Shown here: positions 8,701 to 16,826 of the stretch, in pieces
Layout: each line of letters starts with the position of its first letter
How positions within the stretch are numbered: position 1 is the first letter of the stretch
Assembly: GCA_035276475.1 (NCBI GenBank)
Contig: DATELQ010000026.1
Location: forward strand, 1 to 64,000
Length of the DNA: 64,000 nucleotides
Source of the DNA: DATDFB01 sp035276475
Lineage (GTDB): Bacteria > Acidobacteriota > Thermoanaerobaculia > Gp7-AA8
Reading direction: 5' to 3'
Program-made: the position numbers and the translations under genes
The notes under the pieces: model-generated
Database searches by the model: none
The model's input: only the letters and a program-made list of their open reading frames with translations
What the model was told of the DNA's origin: nothing

Positions 8701-9445
8701 GCTTCGCGCGAAACCGCACGGCGTCGACGCCCGCGACGTCGACGTCCTCCTCGCCGACGCCCTCGGACGCTCGGTCGCGTGGCTCTTCGCGCACGGCGAC
8801 GCCGAGGTCGACGACGACATCATCGACGAGCAACTGCGGCGGCGGCGGGCGGGCGAGCCGCTGCAGTACATCCGCGGCCGCTGCGACTTCTACGGCCGCG
8901 AGTTCCTCGTCGACGATCGCGTGCTGATCCCAAGGCCGGAGACGGAGATCCTGGTCGAGCAGGCCATCGCGCGCGTGCCGCACGGCGCGCGCGTCGTCGA
9001 CGTTGGCACCGGCAGCGGCTGCATCGCCGTGACGTTGGCGCTGGAACGGCTGGACTTGCGCGTCGTCGCCGTCGACGTCTCCGTCGCCGCGCTCGCCGTC
9101 GCAAAGCGCAACCGCGACCGCCTCGGCGCGCGCGTCGATCTCGCCGCGAGCGATCTGCTGGCGGCGGTGAAGAGCGTCGACTTCATCGTCTCCAATCCGC
9201 CGTACATCCCCGCGGACGACATCGAGACGCTGCAGATCGAGGTCCGAGACCACGAGCCGCGCACCGCGCTGACGCCGGGGCCGCGCGGCACCGAAGTCAT
9301 CGAGCGGCTGCTGGCCAGCGGTATCCCGTGCATCCTCGAAGTCGGCTACGGGCAGGCCGCGCAACTGCACGTCGACGAGGTCGTCCCCGACCTCGCCGGC
9401 ATCCCGCGCGTCGTCGTATCATCCGCGCGCCATGGCAGGAAATGA
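8693..9445 (+). CDS. prmC: Peptide chain release factor N5-glutamine methyltransferase
   Basis: This enzyme methylates the GGQ glutamine of release factors using S-adenosylmethionine. Visible are the N-terminal helical part with GEPLQYIRGRCDFYG, the hinge VLIPRPETEILVEQ, the SAM motif VVDVGTGSGCIAVTLA, and the catalytic SNPPYIP. No ATG, GTG or TTG precedes the conserved N-terminal region in this frame, which is bounded by a stop at 8681-8683. CTG at 8693 is therefore the best start and gives 250 residues, overlapping the ABC gene by 8 bp. A GTG at 8921 would remove the whole N-terminal domain. Confidence 0.85.
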   Translation: MAELRAKPHGVDARDVDVLLADALGRSVAWLFAHGDAEVDDDIIDEQLRRRRAGEPLQYIRGRCDFYGREFLVDDRVLIPRPETEILVEQAIARVPHGARVVDVGTGSGCIAVTLALERLDLRVVAVDVSVAALAVAKRNRDRLGARVDLAASDLLAAVKSVDFIVSNPPYIPADDIETLQIEVRDHEPRTALTPGPRGTEVIERLLASGIPCILEVGYGQAAQLHVDEVVPDLAGIPRVVVSSARHGRK

Positions 9446-9785
9446 CCGTTGCCTCTTCTGCCGCATCGTCGCCGGCGAGATCCCCGCGAAGAAGGTGTTC
9501 GAGGACGACGTCGCCGTCGCCTTTCACGACATCAACCCGCAGGCGCCGACGCACGTCCTCGTGATCCCGCGCCGGCACATCGCTTCACTCGATACGCTCG
9601 ACGAGAGCGAGGCGCCGGTAGTCGGCATGACCCTGCACCGCGTCGCCCAGATCGCGCGCAACCTGCACCTCGAATCGGACGGCTACCGCGTCGTCGCCAA
9701 CAACGGCGAGGCCGCCGGGCAGACGGTCTTCCACATCCATTTTCACTTGCTGGGCGGACGCAACTTCGGCTGGCCGCCGGGTTAG
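9432..9785 (+). CDS. HIT family (HINT-like) nucleotide-binding protein
   Basis: A 117-residue histidine triad protein. CLFCRIVAGEIPAKKVFED is the typical start, with DINPQAPTHVLVIPRRH in the middle and the triad VFHIHFHLLGG near the end. The enzymes hydrolyse purine phosphoramidates or related AMP conjugates. It overlaps prmC by 14 bp and so is probably the third gene of the ABC-prmC-HIT operon. The stop codon overlaps the convergent AI-2E family gene by 4 bp. Confidence 0.93.
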   Translation: MAGNDRCLFCRIVAGEIPAKKVFEDDVAVAFHDINPQAPTHVLVIPRRHIASLDTLDESEAPVVGMTLHRVAQIARNLHLESDGYRVVANNGEAAGQTVFHIHFHLLGGRNFGWPPG

Positions 9786-11656
9786 GCCGGCGGCGGCACG
9801 CGGAAGCGTGTCCCGCTGAAGGTGATCGAGCGGCCCGTCCGCTTCCGGGCCGCTTTGCGCCGCGTCAGGAAGTCTTCCTTCGCTTCGGCGAGCGACGACG
9901 GCACGTACGTCGCGCCGGCCGCGAGGGTCTTCTGCCGCTCGCGCGCGAACGCGGAGCCGCCGGCGACGATCATGAGGTCGGGGAAGTTGCCGGCGATGAG
10001 CTGCAGGAGCATGTACCCGGCCTCGAGGTGATCCCCGTTCGTGCACGACACGAACACGGCCTCGGGGCGCACTTCGTTGATGAAGGCGATGAGCTCCTGG
10101 TCCGGCAGGTCGGTGAAGTAGTCGATGGAGAAGGCCTCTTCGCGCAGGAGCTGCGTCAGCATCAGCGTGCCGAGGGAGAGGCGCTCGCCGGCGACGGAGA
10201 CGGCCACGATGTGGCGCTCCGGATCGGGCGTACCGGCGTTGCGGTCGCCGAAGCGGATGATGAGCTCGCGGATGACGTCCTTGATGAAGTGGTCGTGCGC
10301 GGGGGTGATGCGCTTGCGGTCGAGCTCCTCCTGCGCGAACGTCAATGTCGGGATGAAGAGATCGGTGAACATCTCTTCCATCGTGTCGGTCTCGGCGTGG
10401 CGGTCGGCGATGGCGATGGCGCCGGTGCGGTCGCGCAGGAGCAGCCGGTTGTAGAAGCTGAGGTACCCTTCCAGCGGATCCTCGGCGCCGAACATGATCG
10501 AGAAGATGCGCAGCGCCGGGATGAACTCGCCGCCGACGGTGAGGCAGACGGAGATCGGCGTGGCCAGGAGCAGGCCGACCGGACCCCACAGCCAGCCCCA
10601 GAAGATCGCCGAAACGAGGAGAGCGATCGGCGAGACGCCGACGCGATGGCCGACGACGATCGGCTCGACGAAGCCGCCGATGAGCTGATCGCTCAATACG
10701 AAGAGGCCGAGGACTGCGAGGGGGACGTACCAGTTCGGAAAGACGGCGAGGGAGAGGAACGTCGGCATCGCCGCGCTCAGGATCGCGCCGACGTACGGGA
10801 CGAAGCGCATGAGTCCCGCGATGACGCCCCACAGCAGCGCGTGCGGGACGCCGAGGAGCAACAAGCCGAGGGTGATGAGCGTGCCGAAACCGAGGTTGAG
10901 CAGCGCGAAGGTCAGCAGATATCTGCTGATGCGATCCGAGGTCTCGCCGATGGCCTGCGTCGTCACGGTCAAGTGCGCACGCCCGGCGAGACGCAACATT
11001 TTGTCGCGCAACTGCTCGCGGTCCTGCAGGAGGAAGAAGACGAGAACGATGACGAGGAAGATGGAGGCGACGCCCTCGATCGTCGGCGCCAGCTCTTTGT
11101 AGCGCTGGCGCATGTTCGTCTCTTCGATGACGCGCACGGAGAGCGGCTTCTCCGCCGGCTGCGGCGGCTCGGTGACGCGCTGCAGGGTGCGCTGGAAGCG
11201 CTCGAAGATGGCCAGGCCGCCGGAGCTGCGGCGGAGGAAGCGCAGCCGCTGCTCGACGCGGTGCATGGCCGCGCTCTCGGTGAACTCTTTGCCCACGGCG
11301 TTGAACTGCTGGTAGATCCACCACCCGCCCAACCCGAGGCCGGCGACGGCGATGCCGAGGGAGAGCACGATCGCGCCGGTGCGGCGGAGGAAGGTGCGCT
11401 CGAGGATGGAGACGATGGGGCTCAGGAGGAAGGCGAAGAGGATGGCCAGCGCCACCGGCACGACGACCGGCTTGGCCAGGTACAAGACGGCGATGGCGAC
11501 GATGGTGACGGCCAGGATTCGCCAGTTCGAGGACTGGCGCCGCTCCTGCGTGGCGCGCTTGTCGGTAAACGTGGCCGGATCGGGCGCGCGCCGCATGGAC
11601 AGCGTGCGATCGAGATCATCGGTATCGTCTTCGTCGAAGGGACGCACTCTGCGCAT
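9782..11656 (-). CDS. AI-2E family transporter fused to a cobalamin-binding-like domain
   Basis: A 624-residue protein. Residues about 45-390 form an AI-2E (DUF20/PerM) membrane domain with about eight hydrophobic segments, for example ILAVTIVAIAVLYLA and VFFLLQ. After about residue 485 comes an alpha/beta domain like the B12-binding fold: HIVAVSVAGERLSLG, then AVFVSCTNGDHLEAG and DLMIVAGGSAFARE. The cobalamin ligand motif D-x-H-x-x-G is replaced by GERLSLG, so cobalamin may not be coordinated in the usual way. The family exports small molecules; the tail suggests a sensing function, which is an inference. Confidence 0.75.
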   Translation of the reverse strand: MRRVRPFDEDDTDDLDRTLSMRRAPDPATFTDKRATQERRQSSNWRILAVTIVAIAVLYLAKPVVVPVALAILFAFLLSPIVSILERTFLRRTGAIVLSLGIAVAGLGLGGWWIYQQFNAVGKEFTESAAMHRVEQRLRFLRRSSGGLAIFERFQRTLQRVTEPPQPAEKPLSVRVIEETNMRQRYKELAPTIEGVASIFLVIVLVFFLLQDREQLRDKMLRLAGRAHLTVTTQAIGETSDRISRYLLTFALLNLGFGTLITLGLLLLGVPHALLWGVIAGLMRFVPYVGAILSAAMPTFLSLAVFPNWYVPLAVLGLFVLSDQLIGGFVEPIVVGHRVGVSPIALLVSAIFWGWLWGPVGLLLATPISVCLTVGGEFIPALRIFSIMFGAEDPLEGYLSFYNRLLLRDRTGAIAIADRHAETDTMEEMFTDLFIPTLTFAQEELDRKRITPAHDHFIKDVIRELIIRFGDRNAGTPDPERHIVAVSVAGERLSLGTLMLTQLLREEAFSIDYFTDLPDQELIAFINEVRPEAVFVSCTNGDHLEAGYMLLQLIAGNFPDLMIVAGGSAFARERQKTLAAGATYVPSSLAEAKEDFLTRRKAARKRTGRSITFSGTRFRVPPPA

Positions 11657-11696
11657 GTTACGGCGAGATACGTGCCATGAGAGAAGGACGTTGAAG

Positions 11697-11726
11697 GTGT
11701 GGGCGCGCCTCGCGGCGCGCCCACAC
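11697..11726. repeat. Perfect palindrome, 13-nt arms, terminator-like or REP-like
   Basis: Arms GTGTGGGCGCGCC and its exact complement are separated by a 4-nt TCGC loop, between the end of the 169-residue unknown gene (11749) and the start of the AI-2E gene (11656). There is no T run on either side, so a classical intrinsic terminator is unlikely. The stem could still pause or stabilise the upstream transcript. Confidence 0.6.
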
Positions 11727-11748
11727 GACGTTTACTGCTCGACTGCGA

Positions 11749-12258
11749 TCACTGCTTCGTCGTCGGTGCCGGCGTTCCCGGCGCCGGAGCCGGCGTGGCT
11801 TTCGCCTTCCGGTTACGGCGTCCGAGGATGCGGGACATGGCGTCGGCCAGCGGCGCCAGGTCGGCCGTATCCCGCTGTTTGGCGAGGCGGCGGGTCAGCG
11901 CGTACGTGTTGAGCGCATCGCTTCCCACTTTGTTCCGCGCCGACGTGACGCTGTGGCGGACGAAGGAGACCAGCGCCTCGAGCTCGTCGGCCACCGGACC
12001 GTAGGCGTCGGCGTACGCCACCAGGTCGCGGAGCGCATCCGGATCCAGTCTTCCGCCGCGGACGAGTGCCTGGTTGTTCTTCACGGCCACCGTGGTCAGC
12101 TCGATGAGCTCGGGCGGAACCGTGGCGGCCTTGGTCAGACGCCGGCGTTCGCCCTTCACGGTCGGAAAGACGAAGTTCGGGATTTTCTGCCGCATGGCAC
12201 GGATCTCCTCGATCCGCGCCTGCGCGTTTTCACTATGGTTGGTGTTTTCAGTAGACAT
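11749..12258 (-). CDS. Uncharacterised helical protein
   Basis: I do not recognise this 169-residue protein. The start ATG at 12258 (MSTENTNHSENAQ) is supported by AAAGGAA about 7 bases upstream. It is soluble and mostly helical, with a charged N-terminus, a conserved-looking core (IPNFVFPTVKGERRRLTKA, ELEALVSFVRHSVTSARNK) and a Pro/Ala/Thr-rich tail (TPAPAPGTPAPTTKQ). No membrane segment or signal peptide is seen. It is separated from both neighbours by its own leader and a downstream palindrome, so it is probably transcribed alone. Confidence 0.7.
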   Translation of the reverse strand: MSTENTNHSENAQARIEEIRAMRQKIPNFVFPTVKGERRRLTKAATVPPELIELTTVAVKNNQALVRGGRLDPDALRDLVAYADAYGPVADELEALVSFVRHSVTSARNKVGSDALNTYALTRRLAKQRDTADLAPLADAMSRILGRRNRKAKATPAPAPGTPAPTTKQ

Positions 12259-12292
12259 ACGAATTCCTTTCTTTTTTCGACTTGCTTGTGGA

Positions 12293-12916
12293 CTAGAGCG
12301 GGCAGGTCGAAAGGAAAGGAGGGGCGCGTCCGCGCGAGACGCGCCGCGGCGCATCCGCGGGAGCCGTACGCGCCGGGCGGCGCCGGCGCTGTAAGAGAAT
12401 CTGAATGCGGCCGCTCGGCAGAGGCGGGCAGTAACGCAGGAACCAGCGCGCTGCCGCCGGCCGCGGAGTGGCGACGACCGGACGGGGATCGACGACGCCT
12501 TCCTTCGCATACCGCAGCACCTCGGCCATCAAGGCTTCGAGGAGCTCCGAGGTGACGGCGAGCCGCGATGCTGCGACGATCCATTGCTGCGTGGCCTCGA
12601 ACATTGGTCCCGGCGCTCCCCACCCCTCGTGCGGCGCCCGCTCGATGCTCTCCAGCGTGTCATGAAGGCGAGACCGCGCGCGCCCGAGTTGGGCCGTGGC
12701 TCTGGCGATCCACCGGCCCACGCGCACCAATTTGACCGTCGCGTAAAACGGACGCTGCGCCGCGAAGCGGCTCGTCGCCTCGATCGCGCGGAGGGAACAG
12801 TCGATGTTACGAAGTGACGCACCGGTCGCCCGCCGCATGCTGCGCAGCGGGCGAATCCAACCCCGCCGCGGCATTGCCGCGTTTTTTCTTAAGGCGTGCC
12901 GGTGACGGTTTCTCAC
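12293..12916 (-). CDS. Uncharacterised basic protein
   Basis: A 207-residue arginine-rich protein with no family I recognise. The GTG start at 12916 is uncertain. An ATG 14 codons later (12874, MPRRGWIRPL) is equally possible, and the frame stays open upstream through the 21-bp repeat as far as about 13166, though without a standard start codon. The middle (ATQQWIVAASRLAVTSELLEALMAEVLRYA) looks helical; the ends are low complexity. The gene begins just downstream of the repeat tract, and an 11-mer shared with the palindrome at 7940 lies inside it. Confidence 0.5.
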   Translation of the reverse strand: MRNRHRHALRKNAAMPRRGWIRPLRSMRRATGASLRNIDCSLRAIEATSRFAAQRPFYATVKLVRVGRWIARATAQLGRARSRLHDTLESIERAPHEGWGAPGPMFEATQQWIVAASRLAVTSELLEALMAEVLRYAKEGVVDPRPVVATPRPAAARWFLRYCPPLPSGRIQILLQRRRRPARTAPADAPRRVSRGRAPPFLSTCPL

Positions 12917-12978
12917 GAACGCTTGGACGCGGCGGCCTCGGCGGGGGTCACTGAAACGATGTGAACTTTTCAGGCTTT

Positions 12979-13168
12979 CGTCGAAAACCTCGAGGACATC
13001 GTCGAAAACTTGGACGTCGTCGTCGAGAACGTTGACGTCGTCGTCAAAAAGTTTAATGTCGTCGTCGAGAACTTTGATGTCGTCGTCAAAAACGTTGACG
13101 TCGTCGTCGAGAATATTGACGTCCTCCTCAAAAACGTCGACGTCGTCGTCGAGAAAGTTGATGATGAC
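12979..13168. repeat. Tandem 21-bp repeat, about nine copies, open on both strands
   Basis: The unit is close to GTCGTCGTCGAGAACGTTGAC with alternate copies carrying AAA in place of GAG, giving a 42-bp super-period. The plus strand reads as a heptad VVVENVD/VVVKNVD; the minus strand reads as LDDDVNV/FDDDIKV and is in frame with the 12293-12916 gene. No ATG, GTG or TTG starts a minus-strand product inside the tract, and only a TTG at 13010 starts one on the plus strand. There are no unique spacers, so it is not a CRISPR array. Confidence 0.85.
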
Positions 13169-13179
13169 GTTTTAGCGGC

Positions 13180-13917
13180 CTACTTGCGACAGGTGATGTG
13201 CATCGCCGACGGAGCGGCGGTGTACTCTTCCCAGAAGCCCGCGCCGCGCGTCCGGTCGGAATCGGGAGGGATCAGGAACGGCTCGATCGTCCACGAGCGG
13301 AACCCCGCCGCCCGGAAGGCCTCCTCATAGGCTTCCCAGGGGAGCCAGTGGAAGTCGAAATCGACGGTTCGCTCGCCGAGGTAGAGCGTGCCGCGGAGCC
13401 GCGCCCCCTCGTGGAGAGTCTCGTCGAGCAGGCGGAAGCTGAAGCCGTACTTCCGGTGATCGACGACGGGCTGCGGCGGCTGGAGGACGTTGGCGATGCT
13501 GGCCACGAATTGCTGCCCCGGCTCGAGGTTGTCGTAGACCGTCTGGGCCATCCGGCGCAGCTGCTCCCGGTTCTCCGCGTAGTGCAGGAGGTATGCGGCC
13601 GCAACGCGGTCGAAATCGCCGATCTTGCCCAGCGTCGCGGCGTCCGCGATTCGGTATTCGATGCCGAGCGGCTGCGCCTCTTCCTGTTGCCGCGCCAGCG
13701 CGATCATCTGCGGCGAGATGTCGACGCCGACGACGCGGTCGGCGCCCCACCGCTTCAGCAGGCGCGTCCCCATTCCGTCGCCGCAGGCCAGGTCGAGCAC
13801 GGAGAGGCCCGTGAGGTCGCCGAGCCGGACGCGGAGCGAGTACCACTCCGCGTCGCGGAGCGGCACCGCGGCGGAGATCTTCTGATAGTCGAGGGCGATG
13901 GCGTCGTACTGGGTCAT
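13180..13917 (-). CDS. Class I SAM-dependent methyltransferase
   Basis: A 245-residue methyltransferase with motif I VLDLACGDGMGTRLL at about residue 40, the acidic residue after beta 2 (VVGVDISPQMI), and DFDRVAAAYLLHYAE for motif III/IV. The C-terminal half (LYLGERTVDFDFHWLPWEAYEEAF) resembles small-molecule methyltransferases. The substrate cannot be told from sequence. The gene starts 28 bp from the divergent diguanylate cyclase, so the two share a promoter region. Confidence 0.88.
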   Translation of the reverse strand: MTQYDAIALDYQKISAAVPLRDAEWYSLRVRLGDLTGLSVLDLACGDGMGTRLLKRWGADRVVGVDISPQMIALARQQEEAQPLGIEYRIADAATLGKIGDFDRVAAAYLLHYAENREQLRRMAQTVYDNLEPGQQFVASIANVLQPPQPVVDHRKYGFSFRLLDETLHEGARLRGTLYLGERTVDFDFHWLPWEAYEEAFRAAGFRSWTIEPFLIPPDSDRTRGAGFWEEYTAAPSAMHITCRK

Positions 13918-13945
13918 GGGCTGTGGTATTAGCTATGGAAACTTT

Positions 13946-14839
13946 ATGCCCTCGCAGCCCTCGGCCGGCGACGTACTGAATGCGCTGACCGCGCATATCG
14001 TCGTGCTCGATGGCGACGGCGCCATCGTGCTGGTCAACGAGGCGTGGACGCGCTTCGCGAACGAAAATGGGGGACCGGCCAGCGCGTTCATCGGCGTCAA
14101 CTACCTGGCGGTGTGCAAGCACTCGCTCGACTGCAACCACGACGCGACGACCGAAGAAGCGTTCAAGAATCTGCAGGCGTTGCTCAGCGGCGCAATCGAA
14201 TCGTTCTCGCTCGAATATCCGTGCGACTCTCCTACGGAGGAACGCTGGTTTTGTCTTCGGGCCACGCGCGCATCGGGTCCGGAGAATGTCTTCGTTCTCT
14301 CGCATGAGGACATCACTGCTCGTAAGAAAATCGAAAGAGAACTGGAGCAGATTCTTGAGCGGGAACGGACGCTCGCGCGCACCGACGACTTGACGGGTGC
14401 ATTGAACCGGCGGCAGTTTTTCGAGCTGGCGATTCACGAGTATGCAGTGACAAAGCGTTACGGGCAGTCATTGGCCGTCGTGCTCTTCGATATCGACCAT
14501 TTCAAGCGGATCAACGATACCGCCGGGCACATCGCCGGGGACGACGTGCTCCGTCAAGTGGCGGACCTCGTACGGCGCCACCTCAGAGATGCCGATTTAT
14601 TCGCCCGCTATGGAGGCGAAGAGTTCATTCTGCTTCTGCCTAGTACAACCGCAGCGCAGGCGGTGGCGGTCGCCGAGCGGATTCGCCAAGAATTGCATAG
14701 CACTGCATTGGTAACGATCAGCAGCGGCGTCGCCGAGCTGGCACCGAATGACGACTCCATCGATCCGGTCATTCAACGCGCCGACAATGCGCTGTATGAA
14801 GCGAAACAGCAGGGACGAAATCGGACAAATTCGGCGTAA
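13946..14839 (+). CDS. Diguanylate cyclase with N-terminal PAS domain
   Basis: A 297-residue cytoplasmic protein. A PAS-like domain covers about residues 8-125 (HIVVLDGDGAIVLVNEAWTRFA, then a C-terminal FVLSHEDITARKKIE). A GGDEF domain covers about 140-295. The active site is intact as GGEEF, and an inhibitory I-site RDAD lies exactly five residues before it, so cyclic-di-GMP feedback control is expected. It makes c-di-GMP from two GTP. No membrane segment is seen. ATG 13946 is chosen because the PAS homology starts there. Confidence 0.92.
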   Translation: MPSQPSAGDVLNALTAHIVVLDGDGAIVLVNEAWTRFANENGGPASAFIGVNYLAVCKHSLDCNHDATTEEAFKNLQALLSGAIESFSLEYPCDSPTEERWFCLRATRASGPENVFVLSHEDITARKKIERELEQILERERTLARTDDLTGALNRRQFFELAIHEYAVTKRYGQSLAVVLFDIDHFKRINDTAGHIAGDDVLRQVADLVRRHLRDADLFARYGGEEFILLLPSTTAAQAVAVAERIRQELHSTALVTISSGVAELAPNDDSIDPVIQRADNALYEAKQQGRNRTNSA

Positions 14840-14845
14840 ACGCAG

Positions 14846-15394
14846 CTACCGTCTCGGCTCATATTGCATCGCCACGACCCCCGAGCCGAGATCCAGCCGG
14901 CCCACGAGCTTCAAGTCGATCGGCTTCGATAGCCCCGCGAACAACGTCGGGCCATGGCCTACGACCCTGGGATGCACCACGAACTCATACTCATCGATCA
15001 ATCCCAGCTCCGCCAACGCCTGCGGGAGCTTCACGCCTCCCGTGAATAGTCCCTTACCCGGCTCGCGCTTGAGCTGCTGAACGGCCTCGCCGAGATCGCC
15101 GCGCAAGAGCTCCGCGTTCCAATCGACCCGGTCCAGAGTGCTCGACACGACGTATTTCTTTGCCGCGTCGATCGTCCGGGCAAAGGGCTCCATCCAATCG
15201 GGCCTCGCTCCCGTCCCCGCCGGCGGCCGCCAGGCCGTCTCCATCATTTCGTAAGTGATCCGGCCAAAGAGGAGGGCATCGGCCCGCTCGAGGTTCTCGA
15301 CTGCGTGGCGATGCAGGCCTTCGGCAGCGGAGCCTGCGCGATGATCGCAGCAGCCGTCCAATGTGATGTTGACGGAGTATCGAAGAGGTCGCAT
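14846..15394 (-). CDS. Dihydrofolate reductase/RibD C-terminal family protein
   Basis: A 182-residue Rossmann-like reductase of the RibD C-terminal group. Visible are YSVNITLDGCCDH at the start, DALLFGRITYEMME, KKYVVSSTLD, and the NADPH-binding GLFTGGVKLPQALAELGLIDEY. Stand-alone members of this family are NAD(P)H-dependent reductases of unknown substrate rather than the folate enzyme. It is convergent with the diguanylate cyclase (6 bp gap) and divergent from a small lipoprotein. Confidence 0.88.
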   Translation of the reverse strand: MRPLRYSVNITLDGCCDHRAGSAAEGLHRHAVENLERADALLFGRITYEMMETAWRPPAGTGARPDWMEPFARTIDAAKKYVVSSTLDRVDWNAELLRGDLGEAVQQLKREPGKGLFTGGVKLPQALAELGLIDEYEFVVHPRVVGHGPTLFAGLSKPIDLKLVGRLDLGSGVVAMQYEPRR

Positions 15395-15406
15395 TCTTGT
15401 AAGAGT

Positions 15407-15772
15407 ATGTCCAAACGGGCGCTGTGGTTTCTCGCCTGCCTAGCTCTCTGCGCGTCGTGCCAGAAGTTTGCCGAAGGGCAGCGGTTGTTTCGGGACATGA
15501 TGGCCCTGCGCGGCCAGATCGCGGCGCAGTTTCATGAGGAGCGCGTCCAGGTCAACGTCATCGGCAAGGGGACGGTCGTCGTCTCGTTCATCAACTCACC
15601 GCTCAACGCTGCGTCGACCGAGGAGAAGCAGAAGCGCGCCGATGACGTGGCGACGTTCGTGATGAAGAATTGCAAGGAGCAAGTCCCGGCGGTTCGCACC
15701 TTTTTCATCTCGCGGTCCGAGGCTGGAGCGGTTACTCGTCTGGACCGCTACACCGGGCGCCCGAAGTCGTAA
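15407..15772 (+). CDS. Small exported protein, probable lipoprotein
   Basis: A 121-residue protein with a signal peptide MSKRALWFLACLALCASC; the cysteine at the end fits a lipobox, although the -3 position is Cys rather than Leu. The rest (RVQVNVIGKGTVVVSFINSP, RADDVATFVMKNCKEQV) is a small alpha/beta domain without a family I recognise. Its last 41 bp overlap the end of the convergent tannase-like gene. Confidence 0.7.
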   Translation: MSKRALWFLACLALCASCQKFAEGQRLFRDMMALRGQIAAQFHEERVQVNVIGKGTVVVSFINSPLNAASTEEKQKRADDVATFVMKNCKEQVPAVRTFFISRSEAGAVTRLDRYTGRPKS

Positions 15773-16826
15773 AGCGGCAGAGCGGACGCGTTCTAAGAAC
15801 GCCTGATGCTCGGTCGCCGTCCGTCTTGTACTGCGTCGCGATCACATTATGCGGCGGGATGCCGTTCTCGACCCAGCGCTCGAGCGCTTTGAACAGGCTA
15901 TGGTGGACGTCGGTAACGGGCGTCAGCCACTCGCCGAAGTCGTTCGGCACAGGGCCGCTGCCGCAGTGGCCCATCCCGTCAATGACATACAGCTGCATGA
16001 ACCGCTCGACGCGTTTCTCACCCATACGGGCGACGACGCGTTTGTAATACGCGATGATGGGCTTGGGATTGTCGGCGCCTCCCTGATAAATGACGAGCTT
16101 TCCTCCGCGATTGCGAAATGCTTCGAGCCGGTCCGACACAAACGTTTTGAAGCCCCAATGGAGCGCCGGCGCTCCGGCCATTACACCGTCGTAATCGGCG
16201 GGATAGCGTTGCGCTTCCATCAGTGCTTGCCGGCCTCCGTTCGAGCAACTGTGAAAGTACGAATGCTCGGGCGGCTTTCCATAGAACGCGCGGATCAATG
16301 ACTTAGCCATGACCGTCATCTCATGGATGGAGCGGTAATCAAAGTCCGTCTGCTTTTCAGGGTGACCGGCCGCCCATTGTGAGTCGCGGTCGCTTCCTTT
16401 GTGTCCCGTATCCGTCGACGCCACCGCATAGCCGTTATTGATTGCGTCGCCGAGGCGAAAGTAATTGAACGAGCCGCCGAATCCTCCATTACCGACGCCG
16501 AGGTATTTCCCGTTCCAGCCGGACGCGGGGAGCCAGACCTCCACCTCGATGTGCGAATCAGGCGACGGCGTCAGCACCGCTTGCACGCGGCAGAACGGCG
16601 GAAGCCGATCGAAGGCTGTGAAGAACTCGATGCTCGGCCGGCGGCCGCCGGGCGGAAGACGAAATTGGCCGGCTTCGACAATGCGCGCGTCGAGCGTCGT
16701 ATTTGCGAGATGCAATCGCCGGAGGTCGTCGCAGGAGGCCTCAGCGCATACGCTAAGAAACAGGGCGACCAAAAAACAGCACGTAGCCGTCCGCGTCCTG
16801 GAGCTCGAATCCACGCAGGCCATCAT
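15732..16826 (-). CDS. Tannase/feruloyl esterase family protein lacking most of the lid domain
   Basis: A 364-residue exported hydrolase with a signal peptide (CFLVALFLSVCAEA). The family's paired Cys-Ser and His-Cys motifs are both present: SCSNGGRQALMEA holds the nucleophile and IDGMGHCGSGP the histidine, with GGADNPKP as the probable aspartate. Full-length relatives are about 500-600 residues, with a calcium-binding lid between the GAPA motif and the aspartate. Here GAPALHWGFK runs almost directly into AFRNRGGKLVIYQGGAD, so about 150 residues are absent in frame. It may be a natural short form or a decayed gene. The start overlaps the upstream VOC gene by 74 bp. Confidence 0.75.
   Translation of the reverse strand: MMACVDSSSRTRTATCCFLVALFLSVCAEASCDDLRRLHLANTTLDARIVEAGQFRLPPGGRRPSIEFFTAFDRLPPFCRVQAVLTPSPDSHIEVEVWLPASGWNGKYLGVGNGGFGGSFNYFRLGDAINNGYAVASTDTGHKGSDRDSQWAAGHPEKQTDFDYRSIHEMTVMAKSLIRAFYGKPPEHSYFHSCSNGGRQALMEAQRYPADYDGVMAGAPALHWGFKTFVSDRLEAFRNRGGKLVIYQGGADNPKPIIAYYKRVVARMGEKRVERFMQLYVIDGMGHCGSGPVPNDFGEWLTPVTDVHHSLFKALERWVENGIPPHNVIATQYKTDGDRASGVLRTRPLCRFTTSGARCSGPDE

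Noticed and set aside
12979..13168. CRISPR array
   Set aside because: The copies are contiguous 21-bp units without unique spacers, and no cas gene is present.
13010..13330. Plus-strand 106-codon gene from the 21-bp repeat into the methyltransferase
   Set aside because: Only a TTG start with a poorly spaced ribosome binding site, and the second half is antisense to a clear methyltransferase; recorded as a repeat instead.
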